Source of the DNA: Planktosalinus sp963977065
GTDB lineage: Bacteria > Bacteroidota > Bacteroidia > Flavobacteriales > Flavobacteriaceae
Reading direction: 5' to 3'
Length of the DNA: 49,869 nt
NCBI GenBank assembly: GCA_963977065.1
Contig: CAXBNF010000019.1
Location: 1-49,869 of the forward strand
Part shown: positions 17,327-26,150 of the stretch, piece after piece
How positions within the stretch are numbered: the first letter of the stretch is position 1
Layout: the number at the start of each line of letters is the position of its first letter
Translations under genes and position numbers: made by a program
Notes under the pieces: model-generated
Told to the model about the DNA's origin: nothing
Database searches by the model: none
The model's input: only the letters and a program-made list of their open reading frames with translations

Positions 17327-18928
17327 TTAATCCTGAATGAAATTGGGGTGTGCTTGCAATACCTTTTGATAGTTTGAGGGCAGCACCCAGTTATCATCTG
17401 TGGCGTTCAGGTCCGGGGTTTGATCATTAGGAAATACCATTACAGTAATATCACCGGCCGGGGTAGCTTCTTTATTAATTCTGAACCACGAGTAGGTTTT
17501 ACCATTAAACTTATAAGTTATGGGTGATTGGTTCACCACAAATTTGTGAAATTCATAGCGTGTACACCCACCGGGAACTGCTTGGGAGATTTCAAAATTC
17601 TCTGAATTAGATTGCGTAACGTTACTACCCTGTGAGGTTTGGTCTGTGTTAGTAACTGTACCTCCACCACCGGCGGTCACATCCAGTCCAAAGGAAACGA
17701 TGCCATAATTCACTGCTAATTTTGCTGTGGTAGATAATGACCAATGTTTTTCATCCTGAGTACTTACAGTTCTGTTAAAGTCCATTCCTTCTGAAATACT
17801 TTTGGTTATAGTAGATCTCACATTGTTTTCAATGGGTGATACATTTCTGAAAATACTCACTTTATACATTACGTTTGATTCGGCATCACCCAAGCTTATA
17901 TCACCAATTTCGGTTCCATGGACTTCCACTTCTGCTAGGTGTAAAGAATTATGTCTATTGAGTTCAATTCTAACATACCGACCCACTTTTTTTTCTGAAA
18001 ATCTTTTGAAGGGTGCCGGAGCAAAATTCTTTTCATTTTCAGCAAATGGAAAGATACGGTCTCTTATTTGGTCCTTAGGTCTGGGAGTTACATAAATATT
18101 GAAATCGTCTAATCGTTCACCGCAACAATCTGTTCTATTATGAACAATCACTTCATTGACAAGATAGTTTTTGCCTAAATCTACTTCCCAAAAGGGTTTG
18201 GGTTCTCCTTGTGTATGCATCACAGAACCATTTCCCCAATGCCCGTTTACATCACCATCGTTTGCTCTGTTTGCAGTTGCAAAGTCGTGTGCACTTGATT
18301 GCCGCGCTCTTTTACCCAAAGCAAGATTTTCATTAGGTCTTGTCGCTCTGTTTGGATCAACTTTTGTACCATTAATTTCAACCTCTGCAAGACTTAAAAT
18401 TCCATTGCCTTCTATAAAAATCCGAACATATTGTCCTCTTTTATTGTTTGTGAACGTCTTTGAATTTGTAAAGGTCGATTTGTCTGCATTGAAAACCTCA
18501 CCCCCATAATTACCCTGAAATGGTTGATTTGAGACTAATATGGTAAAGTTGTTGAGTCGGTCAGGACAACAATCGGTTCTGTTGTGTATGGTAATTGAAG
18601 AGATGTCATAAACATCTAACAAATCTACTTCCCACCAGGGACTATCAGTACCATGTGTGTGTGATACTGAACGTCTATGCCAATGCCCATCTTTATTTCC
18701 ATCGACAGCTCTGTTTGCGTGTCCTGCTTCAAAGGTGTTGATTTGTTTTGCCGGTTTAAACAGTGCAATGTTTGATTCATCCGGTGCAGGCCAGGCCGGT
18801 TGCGCAAAACTTTGCAATTGCATGAAAAATGTCAATAGTATTAGTGCAAAATAGTTTATGGGAGTACAACTTTTTTGATTGTTTTTAAAAAGTAGTGCGC
18901 TCTTGAATTTGTTTGTCAGTGTTTTCAT
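17327..18928 (-). CDS. Secreted tandem F-type lectin with possible pore-forming C-terminal domain
   Basis: The 533-residue protein has a signal peptide with a long n-region (cleavage near SFA-QP, residue 42). Residues about 50-190 and 198-341 are two F5/8 type C / F-type lectin domains. Both fit the fucose-binding motif HX26RXDX4R exactly: His90/Arg117/Asp119/Arg124 and His238/Arg265/Asp267/Arg272. Both have a vicinal Cys pair (120-121 and 268-269). Residues about 350-500 form a separate domain rich in alternating Ser/Thr and Gly (STTAKLAVNYGIVSFGLDV, then a Gly run, then QTSQGSNVTQSNSENFEI, then AVPGGCTRYEF). This resembles the amphipathic insertion region and the following P-G turn of aerolysin/ETX-MTX2 beta-pore-forming proteins, but it is inference. 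It sits next to a LytTR two-kinase operon and carries the shared upstream module. Confidence 0.85.
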   Translation of the reverse strand: MKTLTNKFKSALLFKNNQKSCTPINYFALILLTFFMQLQSFAQPAWPAPDESNIALFKPAKQINTFEAGHANRAVDGNKDGHWHRRSVSHTHGTDSPWWEVDLLDVYDISSITIHNRTDCCPDRLNNFTILVSNQPFQGNYGGEVFNADKSTFTNSKTFTNNKRGQYVRIFIEGNGILSLAEVEINGTKVDPNRATRPNENLALGKRARQSSAHDFATANRANDGDVNGHWGNGSVMHTQGEPKPFWEVDLGKNYLVNEVIVHNRTDCCGERLDDFNIYVTPRPKDQIRDRIFPFAENEKNFAPAPFKRFSEKKVGRYVRIELNRHNSLHLAEVEVHGTEIGDISLGDAESNVMYKVSIFRNVSPIENNVRSTITKSISEGMDFNRTVSTQDEKHWSLSTTAKLAVNYGIVSFGLDVTAGGGGTVTNTDQTSQGSNVTQSNSENFEISQAVPGGCTRYEFHKFVVNQSPITYKFNGKTYSWFRINKEATPAGDITVMVFPNDQTPDLNATDDNWVLPSNYQKVLQAHPNFIQD

Positions 18929-18971
18929 TTTTAAAGGATTGATTTTGTTAGTTTATACATTGTATTCAATA

Positions 18972-19064
18972 CCTCTAAATAATTGATATTCAATAAACAT
19001 TAAAAGTGAGTTAGGACGAAAGGGATGTTTCTTTGTCCGAAGCAAGAAGTTTATTTAGCTGAGG
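18972..19064 (-). promoter_or_regulatory. 93-bp shared upstream module, copy 2
   Basis: This is the near copy of 16932-17024, exactly 2040 bp away. It ends 44 nt before the lectin ATG at 18928 and begins 10 nt after the stop of the LytTR regulator gene. It has the same facing GGACGAAAG and CTTTGTCC half sites. Confidence 0.75.
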
Positions 19065-19074
19065 GGATTTTTAT

Positions 19075-19818
19075 TTAAATGGTTTGCAGCCTGTTGAGGA
19101 GCTCCTCCTTTAAAGCCTTACTTACCGGTATGGCTTTTTTACCAATCACAATGTGGCTGGTAGCGATTTCCTGAATTTGAGACACATTCACAATAAAGGA
19201 GCGATGCACTCTGATGAAGTGTTTTTTGGGTAATTTTTCATCCATGTCCTTGAGGGTAGTGACCAGCAAATACTGTTTGTCTTTGGAATGGATGCGGCAG
19301 TAATTGCGCTCTGCTTCGATATAGAGTATGTCTTTTATAATCACTTTGACCATTTTTTCATGGTGCCTCACAAAAATGGCATCACTTAACACAAAAGAGG
19401 TGCCTGATTGAATGGCTTCAAGAGAATTTTCAATTTTTTCAGATTGGATATGGTTGATAGTGAGCTCAATGGCGCGTTGCAAATCCAGTTTTTTAAATGG
19501 TTTTGAAATAAAAGCGTAGGGATGGGTATCTTTCGCTTTAGCGAAATGGGCGTCATCTGCATTGGCTGTTAAGTAAATAACAGGAATATCCTGTACTTGT
19601 TGCATCAATCGGACGGTTTCAATCCCGTCCAGTTCCCCTTTTAACTGTATGTCCATCAAGACGATATCGGGTTTGTTTTGCTTGACGTGTTCTAAAGCTT
19701 CCTCTCCACGCGGAATGATGCCCGTGACCTCATAGCCCAAAGCGGAAAGCTGCAACGAAATATTGGCAGCAATAATCATTTCATCCTCTACAATCAATAT
19801 TTTAACGGGTTGTTCCAT
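19075..19818 (-). CDS. LytTR family response regulator
   Basis: The 247-residue protein has a receiver domain (about 5-120) with acidic pocket EDE at 11-13, phospho-acceptor Asp56 in IVLMDIQ, the YLTAN switch block and Lys in ISKPF. A LytTR DNA-binding domain follows (about 150-245), with ILYIEAERNYCRIHSKDKQYLL and HFIRVHRSFIVNV. Its ATG shares one base with the stop of the upstream kinase gene, so the three genes are translationally coupled. It is the obvious output for one or both TPR kinases. The lectin promoter module lies immediately downstream and is a good candidate target. Confidence 0.93.
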   Translation of the reverse strand: MEQPVKILIVEDEMIIAANISLQLSALGYEVTGIIPRGEEALEHVKQNKPDIVLMDIQLKGELDGIETVRLMQQVQDIPVIYLTANADDAHFAKAKDTHPYAFISKPFKKLDLQRAIELTINHIQSEKIENSLEAIQSGTSFVLSDAIFVRHHEKMVKVIIKDILYIEAERNYCRIHSKDKQYLLVTTLKDMDEKLPKKHFIRVHRSFIVNVSQIQEIATSHIVIGKKAIPVSKALKEELLNRLQTI

Positions 19819-21830
19819 TAGGCGGCTGTTTTTATTTTAAATTGAAATTCAACCGTGGTGCCCATTTCTACTTTTTCAAGCATCGTGCCATTGAGTTGTT
19901 GTGTTAATAATTGAATGAGTTGCGAACCAAAACCGCTTCCTTTGGGTGTCAATCCATTATCTTTTCCCACGCCATTATCAGCTACTTTTAAAGTTAATGT
20001 TTCCGGGGTGGATTGTGACAAGCTTATTTGTATCGTTCCGTTTTTGTCTTCCGGAAAGGCATATTTTAAAGCGTTTGTGAGAAGCTCATTCACAATCAAG
20101 CCAATAGGCACAGCCGTATCCACATCCAGCTCCAGGTTGTCCATGGCACATTCAATTTTTACTTTGTCTTCCGCGTTGAAGGTATCCAGGATGCCTTCAC
20201 CCAAATTTAAGAAATAATCCTTCATTTCGATGCTGCCCAGATTTTCCCCCTGATATAATTTCTGGTGAATGATGCCCATCGATTGCACCCTGTTTTGACT
20301 GGCCATCATGGCTTCTTTTGTGGGTGAGTCTTCCATTTGAGCCGATTGCAGCGAAATCAGACTTTTTACCAATTCCAGATTGTTTTTTACGCGGTGGTGA
20401 ATTTCTTTGAGGAGCAGTTCATTTTGTTTGTTCTTAATATTGAGTTCTTTATTGGCGAGCGCCAATTTTAAATTACTGGTTTGCTTTAATCTAAAATTTC
20501 GATAGAAAAGAGCAAGAGATAGTATGCTTAAGCCCAATAAAATTAAAAGAAGTGTTTGTTGACTTTGTTTTTGGAATAAGGATTTTTCTGATGCGAGAAG
20601 ACCTAATTGCAATTCGTTTTCGCGTAAACTGCGCTCATTTTTCTCTTTGTCTTTTTGCAGTAATTCAGTGTAATATTGTTCCTGATATGCCAGGGCATTT
20701 TCAAAATCGCCCATTTCTTTGTGGGTATCAGACATAGATTTTAACAGCGCATTTGAATAATACTCATCATTCATTGCCTGGTAAAGCTCATAGGCCTTTC
20801 TATAATTAACAAGTGCAGCGTTAAAATTTTTGGTGTGATAGTCAACATCGGCGATCAGGGAAAAGAAATGGGGGTAAAAGGTGCTGTTCTGAAAACCATA
20901 AGCCTCTATAATCTCCAACCCCTGTAAAATATTTTGACGTGCTTCCTCATATTTCTTTCCGTTAACCCCTTCGCCGTCAGCAAGTGCCTGCTGAATCAGG
21001 TCATAGCTGGTCATATTGTAATACCATATATGAGCCATGGGTTTTTTATATTCCTCAAGAAGTTTTTTCAAACGATCGTAATAAAAATTGGTGGAGTCCC
21101 TGTTTTTACCAGTATGTTGAAACACAAGCTGGGCATAAATCATATACAGCTCCGTCGAATGTTTGTCCGGTCCGGCTTTTTCATAGTACTGAAGACTGCT
21201 GTGTAATTTTTCAATAGAAAGTTGTTTTTCTTCAGGCAAGCCATATTTGCTATAAAAAAGGCCTTTGTGCAGATCAATTTTAGCCTGTGTCTCAGGTTGT
21301 TTATTGGTTTCCAATACAGCAATTGCTTTTGTAAACAGGTCCAGTGCTGCCGGTCGGTCGCCAATTGCCATTTTTATGTCTGACCAGTAGGTTAAATAAT
21401 CAAAATGGAGCATACTGTTGTCCTCCTTTTCCTTGTTAAAATCTTTTACCTTATTCCATTCGATTTCGGTTAAAGAATCTTGTTTTGACAGTGAAAGAAC
21501 TCGATTACTATTCTTCATTTTTTTTAGTTGAAGACTAAAAATTTGTGTTTTGTGAAGTGGTTCTTTGATATCTAATATATCCAGCGCTTTATTTGCATAA
21601 TAAAGCGAACTGTCTGCGTTGTATTGAGGCATATTTGTGAACCAAGAAGCTTTTTCAGTATAGGTTTTGCTCAATTCAAGAGCCGCTTTTGGGCTACTGC
21701 TTTTGAGTGTATTACTTTGTGAAAAACCGCTCAAACACAGGAGTAAAACAATACACCCTAGTAAGAATTTAATAAAGGAGTGAAGCTTCACCTTATCGGT
21801 CAGTTGGTTACTATTCTTAATTAGTTTCAT
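19818..21830 (-). CDS. TPR sensor histidine kinase (HisKA_2 type), first of a pair with LytTR
   Basis: The 670-residue protein has an N-terminal signal anchor (FIKFLLGCIVLLLCLSGF), an extracytoplasmic TPR-rich region (about 45-415), one membrane helix (about 425-445) and a kinase core. The core has KEIHHRVKNNLELVKSL (His478/479), N-box NELLTNALKYAF and DNGVGK. This is the HisKA_2/HWE-like arrangement common with LytTR regulators in Bacteroidota. The last about 200 residues are almost identical to the neighbouring kinase, while the sensor part is unrelated in sequence. The stop overlaps the regulator start, and its own start overlaps the stop of the upstream kinase. Confidence 0.92.
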   Translation of the reverse strand: MKLIKNSNQLTDKVKLHSFIKFLLGCIVLLLCLSGFSQSNTLKSSSPKAALELSKTYTEKASWFTNMPQYNADSSLYYANKALDILDIKEPLHKTQIFSLQLKKMKNSNRVLSLSKQDSLTEIEWNKVKDFNKEKEDNSMLHFDYLTYWSDIKMAIGDRPAALDLFTKAIAVLETNKQPETQAKIDLHKGLFYSKYGLPEEKQLSIEKLHSSLQYYEKAGPDKHSTELYMIYAQLVFQHTGKNRDSTNFYYDRLKKLLEEYKKPMAHIWYYNMTSYDLIQQALADGEGVNGKKYEEARQNILQGLEIIEAYGFQNSTFYPHFFSLIADVDYHTKNFNAALVNYRKAYELYQAMNDEYYSNALLKSMSDTHKEMGDFENALAYQEQYYTELLQKDKEKNERSLRENELQLGLLASEKSLFQKQSQQTLLLILLGLSILSLALFYRNFRLKQTSNLKLALANKELNIKNKQNELLLKEIHHRVKNNLELVKSLISLQSAQMEDSPTKEAMMASQNRVQSMGIIHQKLYQGENLGSIEMKDYFLNLGEGILDTFNAEDKVKIECAMDNLELDVDTAVPIGLIVNELLTNALKYAFPEDKNGTIQISLSQSTPETLTLKVADNGVGKDNGLTPKGSGFGSQLIQLLTQQLNGTMLEKVEMGTTVEFQFKIKTAA

Positions 21831-23713
21831 CAGGCAGCAGCTTTGATTTTAAAATGAAATTCTACGGTGGTTCCTTTTTCTACCTTTTCAAGCATCGTGC
21901 CGTTGAGTTGTTGTGTTAATAACTGAATGAGTTGCGAACCAAAACCGGTTCCTTTGGGTGCTAAGCCGTTCACTTTTCCCACACCATTGTCTGCAACCTT
22001 TAAGGTTAAAGTTTCGGGAGTGGATTGTGACAAGCTTATTTGTATCGTTCCGTTTTTGTCTTCCGGGAAGGCATATTTTAAAGCGTTTGTGAGTAGTTCA
22101 TTTACAATCAAGCCGATGGGCACAGCCGTGTCCACGTCCAGCTCCAGGTTGTCCATGGCACATTCAATTTTTACTTTGTCTTCCGCGTTGAAGGTATCCA
22201 GGATGCCTTCACCCAAATTTAAGAAATAATCCTTCATTTCGATGCTGCCCAGATTTTCCCCCTGATATAATTTCTGGTGAATGATGCCCATCGATTGCAC
22301 CCTGTTTTGACTGGCCATCATGGCTTCTTTTGTGGGTGAGTCTTCCATTTGAGCCGATTGCAGTGAAATCAGGCTTTTTACCAATTCCAGATTGTTTTTT
22401 ACCCGGTGGTGAATTTCTTTAAGAAGTAGCTCGTTTTGTTTGTTTTTAAGGTCCAATTGGTTATTTAAAGCAACTAATTCTTTATTTCTTTTTTGACGTT
22501 TTTTATAGTTATAAAACAAGCCAAAAAGAATAAAAGCCAACAATCCCACAAGAATCACATAGAGGGTTTGGGTTTTGCGCTGTTCTGCTATTGTTTCATT
22601 TTGAAACAAAATGGTGGCGTTTTTTTGCCCGGTTTGATATTTTGCCTGCAATTCGCCTTCCAGACTTTGAATGGCGCGGTCTTTTATTCCAACATATTCT
22701 GATGCATATAGCTTGTTGTATTCCAATGCATTTTTGTAATCGCCCATATTTTCATAAATGGCCGATACGTGCATATAGTTTTCCCAGAGACTTCTCACTC
22801 TGCCTGTTTTAATCATCAGATCAATGGCTTCCAGATTGTATGGGAGTGCTTCCTCATACCTGCCTTGCATCAAATAGACGTGTCCAATATTACCCAGGGA
22901 GGGAATGAGGTAGCGCTGCAGGCCCTGTTCCTTTGATTTGTCAAAATTATACTGATAGTTGGCAATAGCAGCTTCATAATCGCCCAGGTATTTATAAATA
23001 TTTCCCCGCCAGTTGATGGATGCCATCAAAGGAATGCCGGTTTCACCCAATTCGTTGTAAAGTTCAATAGAAGTATTGATACTATTCAACGCCTGCTCCA
23101 GGTCATCGCCGGAAAATAACTGACTGTTTGCCTTGTACCGGTAGGAGAGGGCGAGGTCTTCTTTTTCATTGAGATTTTTTTGGATTTCAATCGCTTTGTC
23201 ACAAAACTCGATGCCGGTTGTATATCGATTTTCATAATACAACAAATCACACAAGTGGGAATAGCATATTGCAACCCCCTTTTGGTGGTCTATTTTTTCA
23301 TAAATTTCCAGTGCTTTGTAGGTTTCTTCGGTGGCTTTACCATATTCAGTTTGTATGGAATAAATGGTTTTGAGGGCGAGATGGGTATTGGCCAGTTCCA
23401 ATTCATTTTTTAAAGCACGATAGAGCTCTTGTGCTTTTAGGGTATAGACCAATGAAGAATCGAGTTTTGAATACTCCCTGTGATAATGTGCCAGGTACAA
23501 ATATGATTTAGCAAGGGACGTGGAGTCGCTTGTTTTTTGAGCGATTTTTATTGCTTTATGGGCATTGTCACCCAGGGCAGTGGAATCTTTGTGCGAGTTC
23601 AAATGGGTTTCCAGCCATTCTAATAGAGAAGGAAGTTCCCCTGATTTTTCTGTTTGAGTGTATCCGGAAGCCATACTCAGGGCGAAAAGAACCAGTGTCA
23701 AAATTGTTTTCAT
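21830..23713 (-). CDS. TPR sensor histidine kinase (HisKA_2 type), second of the pair
   Basis: The 627-residue protein has a signal peptide (MKTILTLVLFALSMASGYTQ), about seven TPR-like repeats (about 60-345, for example YLGDYEAAIANYQYNFDKSK), a membrane helix (about 383-401) and a HisKA_2-type kinase core with His435/436 in EIHHRVKNN. It is the first gene of the three-gene operon. The kinase core is shared with the next gene almost base for base, so both kinases probably signal to the same LytTR regulator through different sensors. Confidence 0.92.
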   Translation of the reverse strand: MKTILTLVLFALSMASGYTQTEKSGELPSLLEWLETHLNSHKDSTALGDNAHKAIKIAQKTSDSTSLAKSYLYLAHYHREYSKLDSSLVYTLKAQELYRALKNELELANTHLALKTIYSIQTEYGKATEETYKALEIYEKIDHQKGVAICYSHLCDLLYYENRYTTGIEFCDKAIEIQKNLNEKEDLALSYRYKANSQLFSGDDLEQALNSINTSIELYNELGETGIPLMASINWRGNIYKYLGDYEAAIANYQYNFDKSKEQGLQRYLIPSLGNIGHVYLMQGRYEEALPYNLEAIDLMIKTGRVRSLWENYMHVSAIYENMGDYKNALEYNKLYASEYVGIKDRAIQSLEGELQAKYQTGQKNATILFQNETIAEQRKTQTLYVILVGLLAFILFGLFYNYKKRQKRNKELVALNNQLDLKNKQNELLLKEIHHRVKNNLELVKSLISLQSAQMEDSPTKEAMMASQNRVQSMGIIHQKLYQGENLGSIEMKDYFLNLGEGILDTFNAEDKVKIECAMDNLELDVDTAVPIGLIVNELLTNALKYAFPEDKNGTIQISLSQSTPETLTLKVADNGVGKVNGLAPKGTGFGSQLIQLLTQQLNGTMLEKVEKGTTVEFHFKIKAAA

Positions 23714-24066
23714 CTGCTTTTAATAGTGTTTTGATAAAGCAATAAAATGACCTGGGGATATGTAAATGTAAGAAAAAAGGTTGAAACTGTGGGATTATTA
23801 ATGTTTCTAATCTATTAATAAATTAAATCGCCCTTGATGGATTGGATTGTAAAAGTGGGGTGTTACGCAGGAATAACAATAAAATCAATGGGTTTATAAA
23901 TTATAAAACACCCTATTTAAAAAGTAAGTGCATATAATTAGAAGCTTCCACTTGTATCCACTTCGACCTCCTCCTTCGCTATCCTTTTTCTACGCCATTT
24001 GTGGATTCGGTGGATATAAGCTAAGGAAGACTCTACTTATAGCGGACAGGTTTGCGGGGATTGGTT

Positions 24067-24246
24067 GTAAGCACGCCTTGCTGTGCTTTTTGATTTGGAT
24101 TGAATGATTGTTATTGCATTTGATGGACGAGATCCCCGCCTCCGCGGGGATTTGGTGTAAGCACGCCTTGCTGTGCTTTTTGATTTGGATTGAATGAATG
24201 TTATTGCATTTGATGGACGAGATCCCCGCCTTTGCGGGGATTTTTG
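24067..24246. repeat. Two tandem 90-bp repeats with palindromic ends
   Basis: Units begin at 24067 and 24157. Each holds gtaagcacgccttgctgtgc, an AT-rich middle, and a GC-rich palindrome (atccccgcc...gcggggat). The rest of the 23714-24303 gap should contain the promoter of the kinase operon on the left; I recognise no gene. Confidence 0.85.
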
Positions 24247-24277
24247 TGTAATGCTAAATATAATTAACAAAAAAGAC

Positions 24278-24294
24278 TATATTTGTAAAATATA
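24278..24294 (+). promoter_or_regulatory. Promoter -7 element within a palindromic operator before hipB
   Basis: TATATTTG (24278-24285) matches the Bacteroidota -7 consensus TAnnTTTG. It overlaps a perfect 7-bp inverted repeat TATATTT-GTA-AAATATA. It ends 9 nt before the ATG. This placement suits autorepression by the HipB-like protein. Confidence 0.6.
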
Positions 24295-24303
24295 CTTTGT
24301 GTT

Positions 24304-24639
24304 ATGACTAAGAAGAAGATTGTAATATTACCAAAAACTAGAAGAATTCTCAACGAAATGGGTGAGAATATTAAACTTGCTCGTTTGAGAAGAAAATACA
24401 GTGCTGAACAAGTGGCTGAACGTGCAAATATTAGCAGGCCCACTTTGACTGCCATTGAGCAGGGTAAGCCCACAGTGAGTATTGGGTCCTATTTGTTGGT
24501 CTTGCAGGTATTGGGATTGGAAAAAGACTTTCTATTACTGGCTAAGGATGATGCATTAGGAAGAAAATTACAGGACGCCAACATTAGTACAAACGAGAGA
24601 GCACCAAAACGAAAAGGGAAGAATGACAAAGCAAAATAA
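24304..24639 (+). CDS. hipB: HipB-like XRE antitoxin/regulator
   Basis: The 111-residue protein has an XRE helix-turn-helix at about 20-75 (MGENIKLARLRRKYSAEQVAERANISRPTLTAIEQG) and a basic tail. The gene overlaps the following HipA-like gene by 17 nt. HipB proteins neutralise HipA and repress their own operon; the palindrome over its promoter fits this. The tail KRKGKNDKAK is short compared with classical HipB. Confidence 0.85.
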   Translation: MTKKKIVILPKTRRILNEMGENIKLARLRRKYSAEQVAERANISRPTLTAIEQGKPTVSIGSYLLVLQVLGLEKDFLLLAKDDALGRKLQDANISTNERAPKRKGKNDKAK

Positions 24640-25900
24640 CAAAAGCGCTATAGGTGTCTATGCACACTGGACAGGGATGGAACATCCTTCACTTATGGGT
24701 ATGTTATATTCTGAACGACTAAAGGGTAAAGAGGTATTTTCTTTTGAATATAATGATGCGTGGTTGCAAAGTGAACCCGCTCAATTGTTAGATCCAAGTT
24801 TACAGTTTTACAAAGGATTGCATTATCTCAATGAGGGACAAGATAATTTTGGAATATTCCTGGATTCCTCGCCAGACCGGTGGGGCCGAATTTTAATGCG
24901 CAGGAGAGAAGCTGCTCTTGCCAGAGCTGAAGAGAGAGCCGAAAAGAAGTTGTTTGAAACCGATTATCTACTTGGAGTTTATGATGGTCATAGAATGGGT
25001 GGCCTTCGGTTTAAATTAGAAGAAGATGGGCCCTTTTTAAATGATAATCAGAAAATGGCCAGCCCACCTTGGGCTTCTCTTAGAGAGTTGGAACAAATAA
25101 GTTTAAGGCTGGAGGATGATGATGTTATTGATGACCCGGACTATTTAAAATGGTTAAGTATGCTTATTGCACCCGGGGCATCATTGGGTGGAGCAAGGCC
25201 TAAAGCTAGTATTGTTGCTTATGATGGCGGCCTTTGGATAGCTAAGTTTCCAAGTCGAAACGATCAGGGAGATGTTGGAGGATGGGAGATTGTCACCTAT
25301 GAATTGGCTGTTTTAGCAGGAATCAATATGGCCGAATCAAAAGCACAAAAATTCTCTTCTGATTATTATACTTTTCTCACCAAGCGTTTTGACCGCGGGA
25401 ATGATGGGCAGCGGATACATTTTGCTTCTGCTATGACGATGCTTGGTTATACTGATGGTCAAGATCATACAGACGGAGCCAGTTATTTAGAGCTTGTGGA
25501 TTTTATACAGAAACATGGAGCCCGGGTTGACCAGGATCTTGAGCAGCTTTGGAGAAGAATCGTGTTTAGTATTTGTGTTTCCAATACAGATGACCATCTA
25601 AGAAATCATGGCTTTTTATTAACCCATAAGGGATGGGTATTATCGCCGGCTTATGATATTAACCCGGTTGAAACGGGTGCCGGATTAAAACTAAACATCT
25701 CTGATGAGGATAATTCGTTAGATTTAAATCTTGCGATGGAAGTATCAGCGTATTTTAGATTATCCGAGAAAAGAGCTAATGAAATAATAGAGGAAGTATT
25801 GCAAGCAGTTAGCAGCTGGAAGGAAGTGGCTATAAAATATAGAATCCCACGCATTGAGCAAGAATTGAAGGCTATGGCTTTTAAAACTACTAAAGGTTAA
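24623..25900 (+). CDS. hipA: HipA-like Ser/Thr kinase toxin
   Basis: The 425-residue protein fits the HipA family length. Residues about 1-140 form the N-subdomain. GASLGGARPKASI (about 185-197) is the Gly-rich nucleotide loop. WIAKFPS carries the ATP-binding Lys208. NTDDHLRN gives the likely catalytic Asp323, and SPAYDINP the metal-binding Asp345. All key residues are present, so the kinase is probably active. E. coli HipA phosphorylates GltX; the target here is unknown. Start overlaps hipB, giving coupling. Confidence 0.9.
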   Translation: MTKQNNKSAIGVYAHWTGMEHPSLMGMLYSERLKGKEVFSFEYNDAWLQSEPAQLLDPSLQFYKGLHYLNEGQDNFGIFLDSSPDRWGRILMRRREAALARAEERAEKKLFETDYLLGVYDGHRMGGLRFKLEEDGPFLNDNQKMASPPWASLRELEQISLRLEDDDVIDDPDYLKWLSMLIAPGASLGGARPKASIVAYDGGLWIAKFPSRNDQGDVGGWEIVTYELAVLAGINMAESKAQKFSSDYYTFLTKRFDRGNDGQRIHFASAMTMLGYTDGQDHTDGASYLELVDFIQKHGARVDQDLEQLWRRIVFSICVSNTDDHLRNHGFLLTHKGWVLSPAYDINPVETGAGLKLNISDEDNSLDLNLAMEVSAYFRLSEKRANEIIEEVLQAVSSWKEVAIKYRIPRIEQELKAMAFKTTKG

Positions 25901-26150
25901 GACTGTATCTATTACTGAACTTTAAATGTTTTTTTTACCGTACTTTTCTCCACACTTATCACCACAGTCTTGTGAGTATTTATCAAGAATATTGAAGTTT
26001 TTGAAATGGGACGGGCGTTGAAACTTCGGAGGATAAAAGCTTACGGCGGACACGTTCGCGAGGACTGGGCTTGACCTTGATAGTGCTTTGGCGGCTGGTG
26101 GAGGGAGCCCACTACCTTTGCTTTATTTTTATTTGTTTTCGGGAAATTTA

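Noticed and set aside
24037..24270. 77-residue frame across the 90-bp repeats
   Set aside because: The product is a repeat translation (SPRRRGSRPSNAI twice) without start context or neighbours; it is repeat DNA, not a gene.
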